The notes beneath the pieces are model-generated. The model saw nothing but the letters and a program-made list of their open reading frames with translations. It made no database searches and had not been told where the DNA came from. This document shows, one piece after another, positions 8,056 through 15,676 of a stretch of 64,000 nucleotides of DNA. A program made the translations under genes and the position numbers. The DNA is taken from assembly GCA_049322795.1 (NCBI GenBank), contig JBMOQH010000007.1:1-64000 (forward strand), in the 5' to 3' direction. Origin of the DNA: Immundisolibacter sp049322795 (GTDB taxonomy: Bacteria; Pseudomonadota; Gammaproteobacteria; Immundisolibacterales; Immundisolibacteraceae). Numbering within the stretch: the first letter of the stretch is position 1; each line of letters opens with the position of its first letter.

Positions 8056-9566
8056 CCGGTGCCGGTCTCCCCGGTTTGCGAGTACAGCGCCGACAGCGTG
8101 TCGGCGTAATGCGCGGCGATGGCGGCACGGCGCGGGCGGCCGTTGCCGGTGAGTAGGCCGGGCGTCGCGGCGAGCGCCGCCGGCAGGCGTGCCCAGGCGG
8201 CGATGCGGGCGTAGTCCGGCAGGCTGGCGTTGGCGCGGCGCACCCAGGTGTCGATGGCCTGATCGCCGCTGGCCGGCGGCGCGCCGATCAGGGCCACGCA
8301 GCGCGGCTGGCCGCTGCCGAACACCACCGCCTCGTGCAGCAGCGGACCCGTCAGCAGCTCGGCCTCCACCCACTCGGGGCTCACGTTGCGGGCGAAGGCG
8401 GTCACGATCAGGTTGTCGCGCCGGCCGTGCACGTGCAGGTAACCATCGGCATCGACGTGGCCGAGATCGCCGGTGCGCACCTGCTGCGGATGCCAGCCCT
8501 GCGGCGCGCCGAGATAGCCGAGAAAGCCGCTGCCGGCGACCACCAGCTCGCCGTCCTCGACCGTCACCGACACATGCGGCAACGGCCGGCCGGCGCTGCC
8601 CGGGCGGTCGCCCGCGGGGGTGTTCAGGCTCACCACCGAGGCGCACTCGGACAGGCCGTAGCCCTCGTACACCGGCAGGCCGCCGCGGCGGGCGGCTTCG
8701 ATCAGCGCCGGCGCCACGCGCGCGCCGCCCACCGCCACGAAGCGCAGCGTGCCGGGCGGTCGCCAGCCGCGCTCGATGGCCGCCACCAGCGCCTGCAGCA
8801 GCGCCGGCACCAGGATCACGCTGTGCGGCCGGTGGTGGTCGATGGCGCCGGTCAGGCGCGCGACATCGAGCCCGCTGCTGCCGTGCAGGCCGACATCGGC
8901 CAGCGGCGGCAGCAGCACCTCGCCGCCCGACAGCAGCGGCGCGTACACGCCGCCCACGTTCTCGAGTAGCGTCGCGAGCGGCAGCAGGCACAGGTGGCGC
9001 ACGCCCGGCAGGTCGATCACCTGCGCCAGCGAGGCGGCCACGCGCTGCGGATGGCCCACGGTGAGGCACACGCCCTTCGGCGTGCCGGTGGAGCCCGACG
9101 TGAAGGTGATCTTGGCGGTGCCGGCCGGCATGTCGGCCGGCATGTCGGCCGTGGCGGCAGGCAGGCGCCAGAACGGCAGCCCCGCCAGCTCGCCGGCGGC
9201 GCGATCGGCAGTCGTGAGCGGGCTGCCGGGCCAGCGCGGGCCCGGCGCGGCCAGCGCGTCGCAGCCGCCCGCCTGCAGGGCATGGGCGGTCTGCTGCGGC
9301 GAAAAAAACGGCGGCAGCGGCACCAGGCAGACATCCGCCAACTGGCAGGCCAGATCGATCACCACCCACGGCGGGCCGTTGTCGGCGCGCAGCGCCAGGC
9401 GGCGCACTGCGGCATGGCGCAGGGTCTGCGCGACGTGCTCGGCGGCGGCGAGAAGCGCGCCGGCGTCGAGCGCGTGGCGCGCGCCGACCAGCAGCGGTGC
9501 GCACGCGCCCTGCCGCGCGCGCGTGTCGAGCGCGTGCCACACCGCCAGGGTCGAACTGGCCGTCAT
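8052..9566 (-). CDS. AMP-dependent ligase (acyl-CoA synthetase-like)
   Basis: A 504-residue ANL-superfamily enzyme. The P-loop motif FTSGSTGTPKGV lies near residues 154-165, followed by YEGYGLSE and RTGDLG, so adenylate formation from a carboxylic acid and ATP is expected. The C-terminal A10 motif reads LTGNGRPRR, with Arg at the position where a catalytic Lys (NGK) is usual. This may be a family trait or may alter the adenylation half-reaction. The gene overlaps the thermostable-hemolysin-family gene and the oxidase gene by 4 bp each. No carrier-protein gene is nearby, so the activated acid may go to CoA or straight to the GNAT-like partner. Confidence 0.9.
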   Translation of the reverse strand: MTASSTLAVWHALDTRARQGACAPLLVGARHALDAGALLAAAEHVAQTLRHAAVRRLALRADNGPPWVVIDLACQLADVCLVPLPPFFSPQQTAHALQAGGCDALAAPGPRWPGSPLTTADRAAGELAGLPFWRLPAATADMPADMPAGTAKITFTSGSTGTPKGVCLTVGHPQRVAASLAQVIDLPGVRHLCLLPLATLLENVGGVYAPLLSGGEVLLPPLADVGLHGSSGLDVARLTGAIDHHRPHSVILVPALLQALVAAIERGWRPPGTLRFVAVGGARVAPALIEAARRGGLPVYEGYGLSECASVVSLNTPAGDRPGSAGRPLPHVSVTVEDGELVVAGSGFLGYLGAPQGWHPQQVRTGDLGHVDADGYLHVHGRRDNLIVTAFARNVSPEWVEAELLTGPLLHEAVVFGSGQPRCVALIGAPPASGDQAIDTWVRRANASLPDYARIAAWARLPAALAATPGLLTGNGRPRRAAIAAHYADTLSALYSQTGETGTG

Positions 9567-10237
9567 CGCGCCGGTTGCAGCGCCGGCAACAGCCGCGCCA
9601 GCGTTGGCAGGTGAGCCTGCGTCATGGCCACCAGGCTGGGCTCGGCGCGGATGTGCGCCACGCCGGCGGCGAGATCACCCGCCATCACCCGCGGCTCGGC
9701 CTCGTAATACCGCCCCCAGGCGGCGCGCGCCACGCCCAGGCGGGCCGGATCGGCCGCCGCCAGCGTTTCGAGCGGAAAGCCAAGGCCCTGCACCAGCGCG
9801 CGCACCGGGCGCGTGGCGGTGAACACCAGCCAGCGAAAACCGGCGCCCCGCAGCGCCTCGATCAGCAAGGTGATCAGCAGCTGCCCGGCCAGCCGGTTGG
9901 ACACCGCGAGGTTGCCGATCTCCACCGCCTGCGCGCGCTCCACCGGCTGGCGCAGCCCGGCCGCGAGCGCGGCTTCGACCGGCCCGTCCAGGTACTGCTC
10001 GAGGAACAGCGGCTGGGGACCCGCCGGACGCAGGCCAACCGCCGCCGCGTGCCGGTGGCCCTGCCCGGCGACCAGCAGCTGCGGCATGAAAACGTCGATG
10101 TGCGCGCCGTGGCAGCGCGCGTAGCGGCGCGCGATATACGCCTCGACGGCGTCACGGTCCGCATCGCAGCCATGCAGGCGCACATCGAAGGCGGCGGCTG
10201 GTGGCAGTTCGGCAGGCAAGGGGGGGCAGCTTTGCAT
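9563..10237 (-). CDS. thermostable-hemolysin-family protein (GNAT-like fold)
   Basis: A 224-residue protein matching the family named after Vibrio delta-VPH thermostable hemolysin. Recognisable parts are the FLEQYLDGPVE segment (about 78-88), the VEIGNLAVSN segment (about 105-114), and the following GLGFPLETL, all typical of this family. As I recall, the fold is related to GNAT acyltransferases, and the hemolytic label may reflect a small product rather than a pore. There is no signal peptide, so a cytosolic enzyme is more likely than a secreted toxin. It is the first gene of the operon; GGAA precedes the ATG by eight bases, and the promoter region carries two QseB-type boxes. Confidence 0.85.
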   Translation of the reverse strand: MQSCPPLPAELPPAAAFDVRLHGCDADRDAVEAYIARRYARCHGAHIDVFMPQLLVAGQGHRHAAAVGLRPAGPQPLFLEQYLDGPVEAALAAGLRQPVERAQAVEIGNLAVSNRLAGQLLITLLIEALRGAGFRWLVFTATRPVRALVQGLGFPLETLAAADPARLGVARAAWGRYYEAEPRVMAGDLAAGVAHIRAEPSLVAMTQAHLPTLARLLPALQPAR

Positions 10238-10270
10238 CGCGTGTTCCGGGGGCGTGATGGCGGGATCACG

Positions 10271-10376
10271 GCGGGCACCGTAGCGGCGCCGCCTTAAGGG
10301 GCGCTTAAGGCATGTGGCTGCGTGAGCCCGCCCGCCCCGTTAAGGCCCCCTTAAGCCACGCACCCTAGCGTTGCGC
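10271..10376. promoter_or_regulatory. divergent promoters with two QseB/PmrA-type boxes
   Basis: Two direct-repeat sites lie between divergent genes. Box 1 (10293-10309) is CTTAAG, five bases, CTTAAG. Box 2 (10339-10355) is GTTAAG, five bases, CTTAAG. Both fit the CTTAA-N6-CTTAA pattern recognised by QseB/PmrA-type OmpR regulators, with half-sites one helical turn apart. Exactly 10 bp beyond the outer half-site in each direction is a TAnnnT hexamer: TACGGT on the minus strand and TAGCGT (10366-10371) on the plus strand. These could be the -10 elements of two promoters without a -35, as in class II activation. The likely regulator is the QseB-like protein encoded at 5176-5835. Motif and spacing are seen; binding is inferred. 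Confidence 0.65.
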
Positions 10377-10406
10377 TCCCCACCGCCCCCGCAGGAGCCC
10401 CGCGCC

Positions 10407-11078
10407 ATGACCGCGTCACCGCCTCGCCTGTCGCCCGAGATCAAGTACGACCTGCCGCTCGCCCGCGACTACGAGCGCAAGCACCGCACCGGCTGGCGCC
10501 GGCGCCTGACGCACTGGCGCGAGAACCAGCTGGCGCGCCGCGCCCTGCAACTTGCCGGCGATCCGCAGTCGGTGCTCGACATGCCCTGCGGGGCGGGCCG
10601 CTTCTGGCCGATGCTGGCCGAACAGCCGCAGCGGCGCCTGCTGGCCGGCGACAACGCCCCCGCCATGCTCGAAATCGCCCGCGCCAGCGCCGATCCGGCG
10701 GTGCTGGCACGCCTGGACTCGCTGCGGCAGCTCGACGCCTTCGCGCTCGATCTGCCGGACGGCGCCGTCGAGCACGTCCTGTGCATGCGCCTGCTGCACC
10801 ACTTTCCCCGGCCGGACGATCGCCAGCGCATCCTGCGCGAGCTGCACCGCGTGGCGCGTGGCGGCGTCACCGTGAGTCTGTGGGTGGACGGCAACCGGCA
10901 GGCGCGCCGTCGCCTGCGGCACGACGCCCGCCGCCAGCGGGCCGACTGGAGCCGCCGCGTGGTGTCGCGCGAGGTCATCGAGAGCGAGTTCCTGCAGGCC
11001 GGTTTCCGGGTCCGCAAGCACTTCGATGTGCTGCCCGGCTGGTCCATGTGGCGCCTGTATCTGCTGGACCGGGTCTGA
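10407..11078 (+). CDS. class I SAM-dependent methyltransferase
   Basis: A 223-residue methyltransferase of the Rossmann type. Motif I is VLDMPCGAGRFW at about residues 54-65, followed by GDNAPAMLEIAR (motif II/acidic loop) and an MRLLHHFP segment typical of type-11 domains. The ATG at 10407 is chosen over an upstream in-frame start because GGAG lies nine bases before it. The N-terminus is rich in Arg and Lys, which could favour a membrane or lipid substrate. It is transcribed away from the hemolysin-family operon from the shared region carrying QseB-type boxes, so it may belong to the same regulon. The substrate is unknown. Confidence 0.85.
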   Translation: MTASPPRLSPEIKYDLPLARDYERKHRTGWRRRLTHWRENQLARRALQLAGDPQSVLDMPCGAGRFWPMLAEQPQRRLLAGDNAPAMLEIARASADPAVLARLDSLRQLDAFALDLPDGAVEHVLCMRLLHHFPRPDDRQRILRELHRVARGGVTVSLWVDGNRQARRRLRHDARRQRADWSRRVVSREVIESEFLQAGFRVRKHFDVLPGWSMWRLYLLDRV

Positions 11079-11155
11079 CCGCGACCGCCTGCTACAGTCC
11101 CGCCGCCCGCGGCCGATGAACCGCGGGATGGGGATGATCAAGGGAGGCTTCGCGC

Positions 11156-11746
11156 ATGGCCCGCTTTTTGGGTTTTCTGCTGACCGTGGTGCTGGTGGTA
11201 CTGGTCGGGTTTTTCCTGATCTACAACCGTCTGGTGACGCTGCGTAACCGCTACCGCAACGCCTACGCGCAGATCGACGTGCAGCTGCTGCGCCGGCATG
11301 ACCTGGTGCCGAACCTGGTCGAGACCACGCGCGCCTATCTCCAGCACGAGCGCGCCACGCTGGAGGCGGTGATCGCCGCGCGGGCCGCCGCGGTGAGCGC
11401 CGAACAGCGGGCTAGCGCACAGCCCGGCGACGCCGCCGCACTGGCGGCGCTGGGGCAGGCCGAGGCGGTGCTCGGCGGCGCCATCGGCCGCCTGCTGGCG
11501 GTGGTGGAGCAGTACCCGGACCTGAAGGCCGACGCCACCGTGGCGCGCCTGAGCGAGGAGCTGGCGTCCACCGAGAACCGCCTGGCCTTCGCCCGGCAGG
11601 CCTACAACGACGCCGTCATGCACTACAACACGGCCATCGAGCTGTTCCCGAACGTGCTGGTGGCGGGGCCGATGGGTTTTCGCCCCGCCGGACTGTTCGA
11701 ACTCGAAGACGCCGCCGTGCGCGCCCTGCCGCAGGTCAGTTTTTAG
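11156..11746 (+). CDS. lemA: LemA family protein
   Basis: A 196-residue protein with one N-terminal membrane segment (about residues 4-23, no cleavage site) and a long helical periplasmic domain. The motifs YNRLVTLRNR, AYAQIDVQL, RHDLVPNLVE and YNDAVMHYNTAIE are the hallmark sequence of LemA. The function is poorly known; LemA genes usually sit beside M48 metalloproteases or a TPM-domain protein, and here an M48 protease follows. The stop codon TAG is also the first base set of a five-hairpin repeat element that separates the two genes. GGAGG lies just upstream of the start. Confidence 0.93.
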   Translation: MARFLGFLLTVVLVVLVGFFLIYNRLVTLRNRYRNAYAQIDVQLLRRHDLVPNLVETTRAYLQHERATLEAVIAARAAAVSAEQRASAQPGDAAALAALGQAEAVLGGAIGRLLAVVEQYPDLKADATVARLSEELASTENRLAFARQAYNDAVMHYNTAIELFPNVLVAGPMGFRPAGLFELEDAAVRALPQVSF

Positions 11747-11903
11747 CAGGCGATTGAAGAGTGTTTTTCAACCGCCTGCCAAGGCAAGCCAAGGATGGCT
11801 TGCACGAGGATCGAGCACCCCAGCGGCTTGATCCTCGCAGGCCGTCGCCGGTGTGTACCGCGACCGGCCGAGTTGAAAAAGGGCAGGAAAGCCCTTTTTC
11901 GAC
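11746..11903 (+). repeat. five-hairpin interspersed element, copy 1 (diverged)
   Basis: The element starts on the G of the lemA stop codon. In order it holds: a stop-adjacent hairpin (GCAGGCG...CGCCTGC); a hairpin CAAGCCA with loop AGGA and TGGCTTG (11785-11802); GGATCGAGC...GCTTGATCC (11808-11834); a GC-rich hairpin with loop containing GGTGTGTACC (11840-11869); and TTGAAAAAGGGC...GCCCTTTTTCGA (11873-11902). Copies at 32634, 41666 and 52384 have the same architecture but different stem bases, while the AGGA and GGYGTGYACC loops are shared. It sits between lemA and its M48 partner. Confidence 0.75.
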
Positions 11904-11923
11904 GTCCGACTAGACCCCGCCGG

Positions 11924-13765
11924 GTGGATTTTCTTGCCTACCAGCAGCAGGCGCGCCGCAGCAGCGCGCTGCTGGTCGTGCTGTTCATGCTGGCGGTGCT
12001 GGCGCTGGTGCTGACCATTGCGGCGCTGGCCGGCTGGCTGGTGATGGTGGGCGATATCGGCCGCGATTACCGGCGCCTGGCCGACGTGCCGCCCGCCGTT
12101 TACGGCTGGACCGCGGCGGTCACGCTGGCGCTGATCGGCGGCGGCACGCTGCGGCGCCTGTGGCAGCTTGGCGAAGGCGGTCCGGTGGTGGCGCGCCTGG
12201 CCGGTGCGCGCTGGGTGATGCCCGACGCGAGCGACCCGGCCCGGCGGCGCCTGCTGAACGTGGCCGAGGAAATGGCCATCGCGAGCGGCCTTGCCATGCC
12301 GCGCATCTACGTGATGGACGACGAACCCGGCATCAACGCCTTCGCCGCCGGGCACGGCCCGCGCGATGCGGTGATCGCCGTCACCCGCGGTTGTCTGGAG
12401 CGCCTCGACCGGGACCAGCTGCAAGGCGTGGTGGCGCACGAGTTCAGTCACCTGCTGCATGGCGATGGCCGCCTGAACATCCGCCTGCTCGGCCTGCTGC
12501 ACGGCATCACCGCGCCGGGCGCGCTCGGCCTGTGGCTGATGCGCGCGGGCATGCCGACGTCTGGCGGGCGCGGCCGGCCGGCGCGTTTTGGAATCCCGAT
12601 CCAGATGCTGGCGGGCCTCGTCCTGGCGGCGGTGGGCTACGTCGGCGTGCTGCTGGCGCGCCTGATCCGCGCCGCCGTATCGCGCCAGCGCGAGCTTCTG
12701 GCCGACGCCGCGGCGGTGCAGTTCACGCGCAATCCGCGTGGCCTCGCCGGGGCGCTGCGGCGCATCCGCGACGACGCCGGCGGCGCCCGCCTGCGCACCG
12801 CGCAGGCCGAAGCCTTCAGCCACATGCTGTTCGCGACCGGGCCGCAAACGTGGCTCGCCCGGCTGCTGGCGACACACCCGCCGCTCGACATGCGCATCGG
12901 GCGCATCTACCCGCTGTTCCTGCGCCGCGGCGCGGTGCCCGGCGGACTGCGCGTCGCCATGCCTGCGACCGCGCCAACCGAAGCCCACGCGGTGAAGGCG
13001 GACGAGCTTGCCGGCTTCGTCGGCCGCTTCGACGCCATCGGCCTTGGTTACGCCGCAGCGCTGCTGCAGGACATCCCGGCGCCGCTGCGCGAGGCGACGC
13101 GCAGCGCCTCCGGCGCGGGCGCCCTGCTCGCCGGCCTGCTGGCCGCACCGCACACTGACGAGGCCGCGTTTGCGCGCCTGCTGGGCCCCCAGGCGGCTCC
13201 GTTCGCGGCCCTGTATGGACAGGCTGCGCGCCGACTGGGGCCACCGGCGCGCCTGCCGCTGATCGACCTCGCGCTGCCGGTGCTGCAGGCGCAGCCGGCC
13301 GCATGGCGGGACGATTTGCTGCAAGCACTGCATGCGTTGGCCGGAGACGCGCCGGACGCCTGGCCCACGCTGGCGCTGCTGCGCCACCACCTGACGCCAG
13401 CAACGCGGCGTCGGAGCACCGCCCGGGCAGCCGACGCCGACGTCCGGCTGGTGCTCGGCACGCTCGCCGATGGCTCCGCGGGCGGCGCGCCGGACGCCTA
13501 CGCCGCCGCCTGCCGAAGACTCAATCTGAAACCCCTGCCGGTGACCGTCGAGCGCGCCGCCTTCGAGGCGGCCCTGCAGCGGTTGGCCGACGCACCGCTC
13601 GCGCAGCGCATCGGCCTGCTGGCCGCAGGCGCCGTGGCGGTCGGGCACGACGGCGTGGTCGACGTGGCGGAACTGGAAACGCTGCGCCTGATCGGCGCGG
13701 CGCTCGATTGCCCGTTGCCGCCTCTGACCGGCGCGCGCGCCGCTGAGCTTGTAACGGCGCAGTAA
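11924..13765 (+). CDS. M48-family membrane metalloprotease
   Basis: A 613-residue membrane protease. Two hydrophobic segments lie near the N-terminus and a further pair near 190-235. The zinc site is HEFSH in VVAHEFSHLLHGD, preceded by the family-typical INAFAAG, with the third ligand region in LADAAAVQF. The C-terminal 300 residues are a variable helical domain seen in the LemA-associated M48 group. The frame is open from 11795, but that extension comes from the repeat element. The GTG at 11924 gives VDFLAYQQQARR, which fits the normal MDFFxxQ start of this group, although no strong ribosome site is visible. It probably works with LemA in envelope quality control. Confidence 0.88.
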   Translation: MDFLAYQQQARRSSALLVVLFMLAVLALVLTIAALAGWLVMVGDIGRDYRRLADVPPAVYGWTAAVTLALIGGGTLRRLWQLGEGGPVVARLAGARWVMPDASDPARRRLLNVAEEMAIASGLAMPRIYVMDDEPGINAFAAGHGPRDAVIAVTRGCLERLDRDQLQGVVAHEFSHLLHGDGRLNIRLLGLLHGITAPGALGLWLMRAGMPTSGGRGRPARFGIPIQMLAGLVLAAVGYVGVLLARLIRAAVSRQRELLADAAAVQFTRNPRGLAGALRRIRDDAGGARLRTAQAEAFSHMLFATGPQTWLARLLATHPPLDMRIGRIYPLFLRRGAVPGGLRVAMPATAPTEAHAVKADELAGFVGRFDAIGLGYAAALLQDIPAPLREATRSASGAGALLAGLLAAPHTDEAAFARLLGPQAAPFAALYGQAARRLGPPARLPLIDLALPVLQAQPAAWRDDLLQALHALAGDAPDAWPTLALLRHHLTPATRRRSTARAADADVRLVLGTLADGSAGGAPDAYAAACRRLNLKPLPVTVERAAFEAALQRLADAPLAQRIGLLAAGAVAVGHDGVVDVAELETLRLIGAALDCPLPPLTGARAAELVTAQ

Positions 13766-13777
13766 ATCCGTCGTGGC

Positions 13778-15505
13778 ATGCTCAGGCGCTTTTCGTTGCT
13801 GCGTGCGACCGTCATGACAATCCGCTCCACTTCAATCCGTTGCGCGATCGTGCTCGGTCTTGCCGTTGCCGCGGGCCTGGGCCTTGCCGCGCTCATCGGC
13901 CTGGCGCCAGCCGCCCGCGCGGCGCAGGCCGCCCTGCACGAGCAGCTGCTGGCGCTGGTGCGCGCCGGGCGCGAGGTCCAGGCTCCAGCGCTGCCCAACC
14001 TCGACCCGCGTCACGCGGTGTACAACGCCGAGGCACCCGTGCCCGCCCAGTGCTACACACGCACCGAGGGCACGCACAACCCCTGCTACGTGTGCCACCA
14101 GAACCCGCTGCCCGGGCGCGAGAACACGCTCGCCGACGGTCATCTGCAAACGGGTTACGCGTTCAGCGATGTCGGGCTGACCAACCACTGGCGCAACCTG
14201 TTCCTGGACCGGCGCGAGGCGGCGGCCAAGATCAGCGATGCCGAAATCCTCGCCTGGGTGGACGCCGACAACTACAGCGCGCTGGCGCCCCGCCTGCGCG
14301 AGGCCGGGTTCGAGGGCTGGATTCCGGACCTCGCGGGCCTGGAGCGCGGCGCGGCGGCGTTTGACGCGCACGGCGTGGCGCGCGACGGTTCGGGCTGGGT
14401 GGCCTACAACTACAAGCCGTTTCCGAGCACGTTCTGGCCGACCAACGGCTCGTTCGGCGACGCCATGATCCGCCTGCCGGCCGCCTTTCGCAGCGACGCG
14501 CAGGGGCAGCCGTCGGCGGACGTGTACCGCGCCAACCTCGCCATCGTGGAGGCGCAGATCAAGGGCCTGTCCCGCATCGGCACGCCGCCGGTGGACGAGC
14601 GGGCGGTCGGCGAGGATCTCGACGGTGACGGCACGCTCGCCACCGCCACCGAGCTGCGCCGGGTGGACCGCTACGTCGGCGCCGCCGCCGGTCGCCACGT
14701 CGAGCCGTATCTGTACCCGGAAGGCACGGAGCTGCTCCACACCGTGCGTTATCTCGGCTTCGCGCCGGACGGCTCGGTGGTGCCATCTCGACGCATGAAA
14801 GAGGTGCGCTACCTGCGCAAGTGGCGTTCCTACCCAAAGGCCACCTACGCCCGCACCTACGAGCTTGAACGCTACGCCAAGGACAACGGCGCCCTGCCCC
14901 GGTATGCGCCGATCGGCGATCACGGCCTGGACAACGGCTACGGCTGGTCGGTGCAGGGCTTCGTCGAGGGCGCCGACGGCGCGCTGCGCACGCTGACCTA
15001 CGAGGAAAACCTGTTCTGCATGGGCTGCCACGCGGCGGTGGGGTCCACCATCGACAAGACCTTCAGCCTGCCGCGCAAGGTGGACGGCGCCGCCGGCTGG
15101 GGCTACGTGAATCTGCACGACATGCCGGACGCGCCGAACATGGGCGAGAGCATTGGTGAGATTGCCGTTTATCTGGCGCGCGCCGGGGGCGGCAGTGAGT
15201 TTCGCGCCAATGCGGAAATGCAGGCGCGGTTCTTTGCGCCGGACGGCGACCTGAATGCCGCGGCGGTGGCCACTGCCCGCGATGTATACGACCTGATCGT
15301 GCCCAGCCGCCCGCGGGCGCTGGCGCTGAACAAGGCCTACCGCGTGCTGGTGGAGTCGCAGGAGTGGATTTACGGGCGGGACGTGTTTCTGGCGCCACCG
15401 GAAAACGTGTATCGCGAGGTGGACCCGGCCACGGCGCTCACGCTGCCAGCGCAGCGCAGCTTCGCCTACGACTTGCGCCTGGACTGGCCGCCGAGCCCGC
15501 CGTGA
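13778..15505 (+). CDS. diheme cytochrome c-like exported protein
   Basis: A protein of up to 575 residues with a signal peptide ending near APAARA. Two heme c attachment motifs are visible: CYVCH (about residue 103) and CMGCH (about residue 412), far apart in the chain. Between them the sequence is rich in Tyr and Trp and lacks motifs I recognise. A calcium-like acidic stretch DLDGDGT occurs mid-protein. It follows the M48 gene by 12 bp and precedes a PhoX-like gene by 171 bp. A second in-frame ATG at 13814 gives a tidier signal peptide and may be the true start. The likely setting is periplasmic electron transfer or oxidation; substrate unknown. Confidence 0.75.
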   Translation: MLRRFSLLRATVMTIRSTSIRCAIVLGLAVAAGLGLAALIGLAPAARAAQAALHEQLLALVRAGREVQAPALPNLDPRHAVYNAEAPVPAQCYTRTEGTHNPCYVCHQNPLPGRENTLADGHLQTGYAFSDVGLTNHWRNLFLDRREAAAKISDAEILAWVDADNYSALAPRLREAGFEGWIPDLAGLERGAAAFDAHGVARDGSGWVAYNYKPFPSTFWPTNGSFGDAMIRLPAAFRSDAQGQPSADVYRANLAIVEAQIKGLSRIGTPPVDERAVGEDLDGDGTLATATELRRVDRYVGAAAGRHVEPYLYPEGTELLHTVRYLGFAPDGSVVPSRRMKEVRYLRKWRSYPKATYARTYELERYAKDNGALPRYAPIGDHGLDNGYGWSVQGFVEGADGALRTLTYEENLFCMGCHAAVGSTIDKTFSLPRKVDGAAGWGYVNLHDMPDAPNMGESIGEIAVYLARAGGGSEFRANAEMQARFFAPDGDLNAAAVATARDVYDLIVPSRPRALALNKAYRVLVESQEWIYGRDVFLAPPENVYREVDPATALTLPAQRSFAYDLRLDWPPSPP

Positions 15506-15676
15506 CGGCAGGACGCGCGTCGGATCGCCGGCCATGCATCGAGCCGGGCACAGCGATATGTTTCGCCCGCTCCTCGTGCCGGGCGTGTTCATCCCGCTGA
15601 CACACTCGCCTTGCACAGTGGCCGCGCCCACGCCGCCGGCGGGGTACCCAACCCATCCATCTCAAGGGAGATGCCT

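Noticed and set aside
11795..11923. N-terminal extension of the M48 protein
   Set aside because: It comes from the repeat element, and family members start at the MDF-like position corresponding to 11924.
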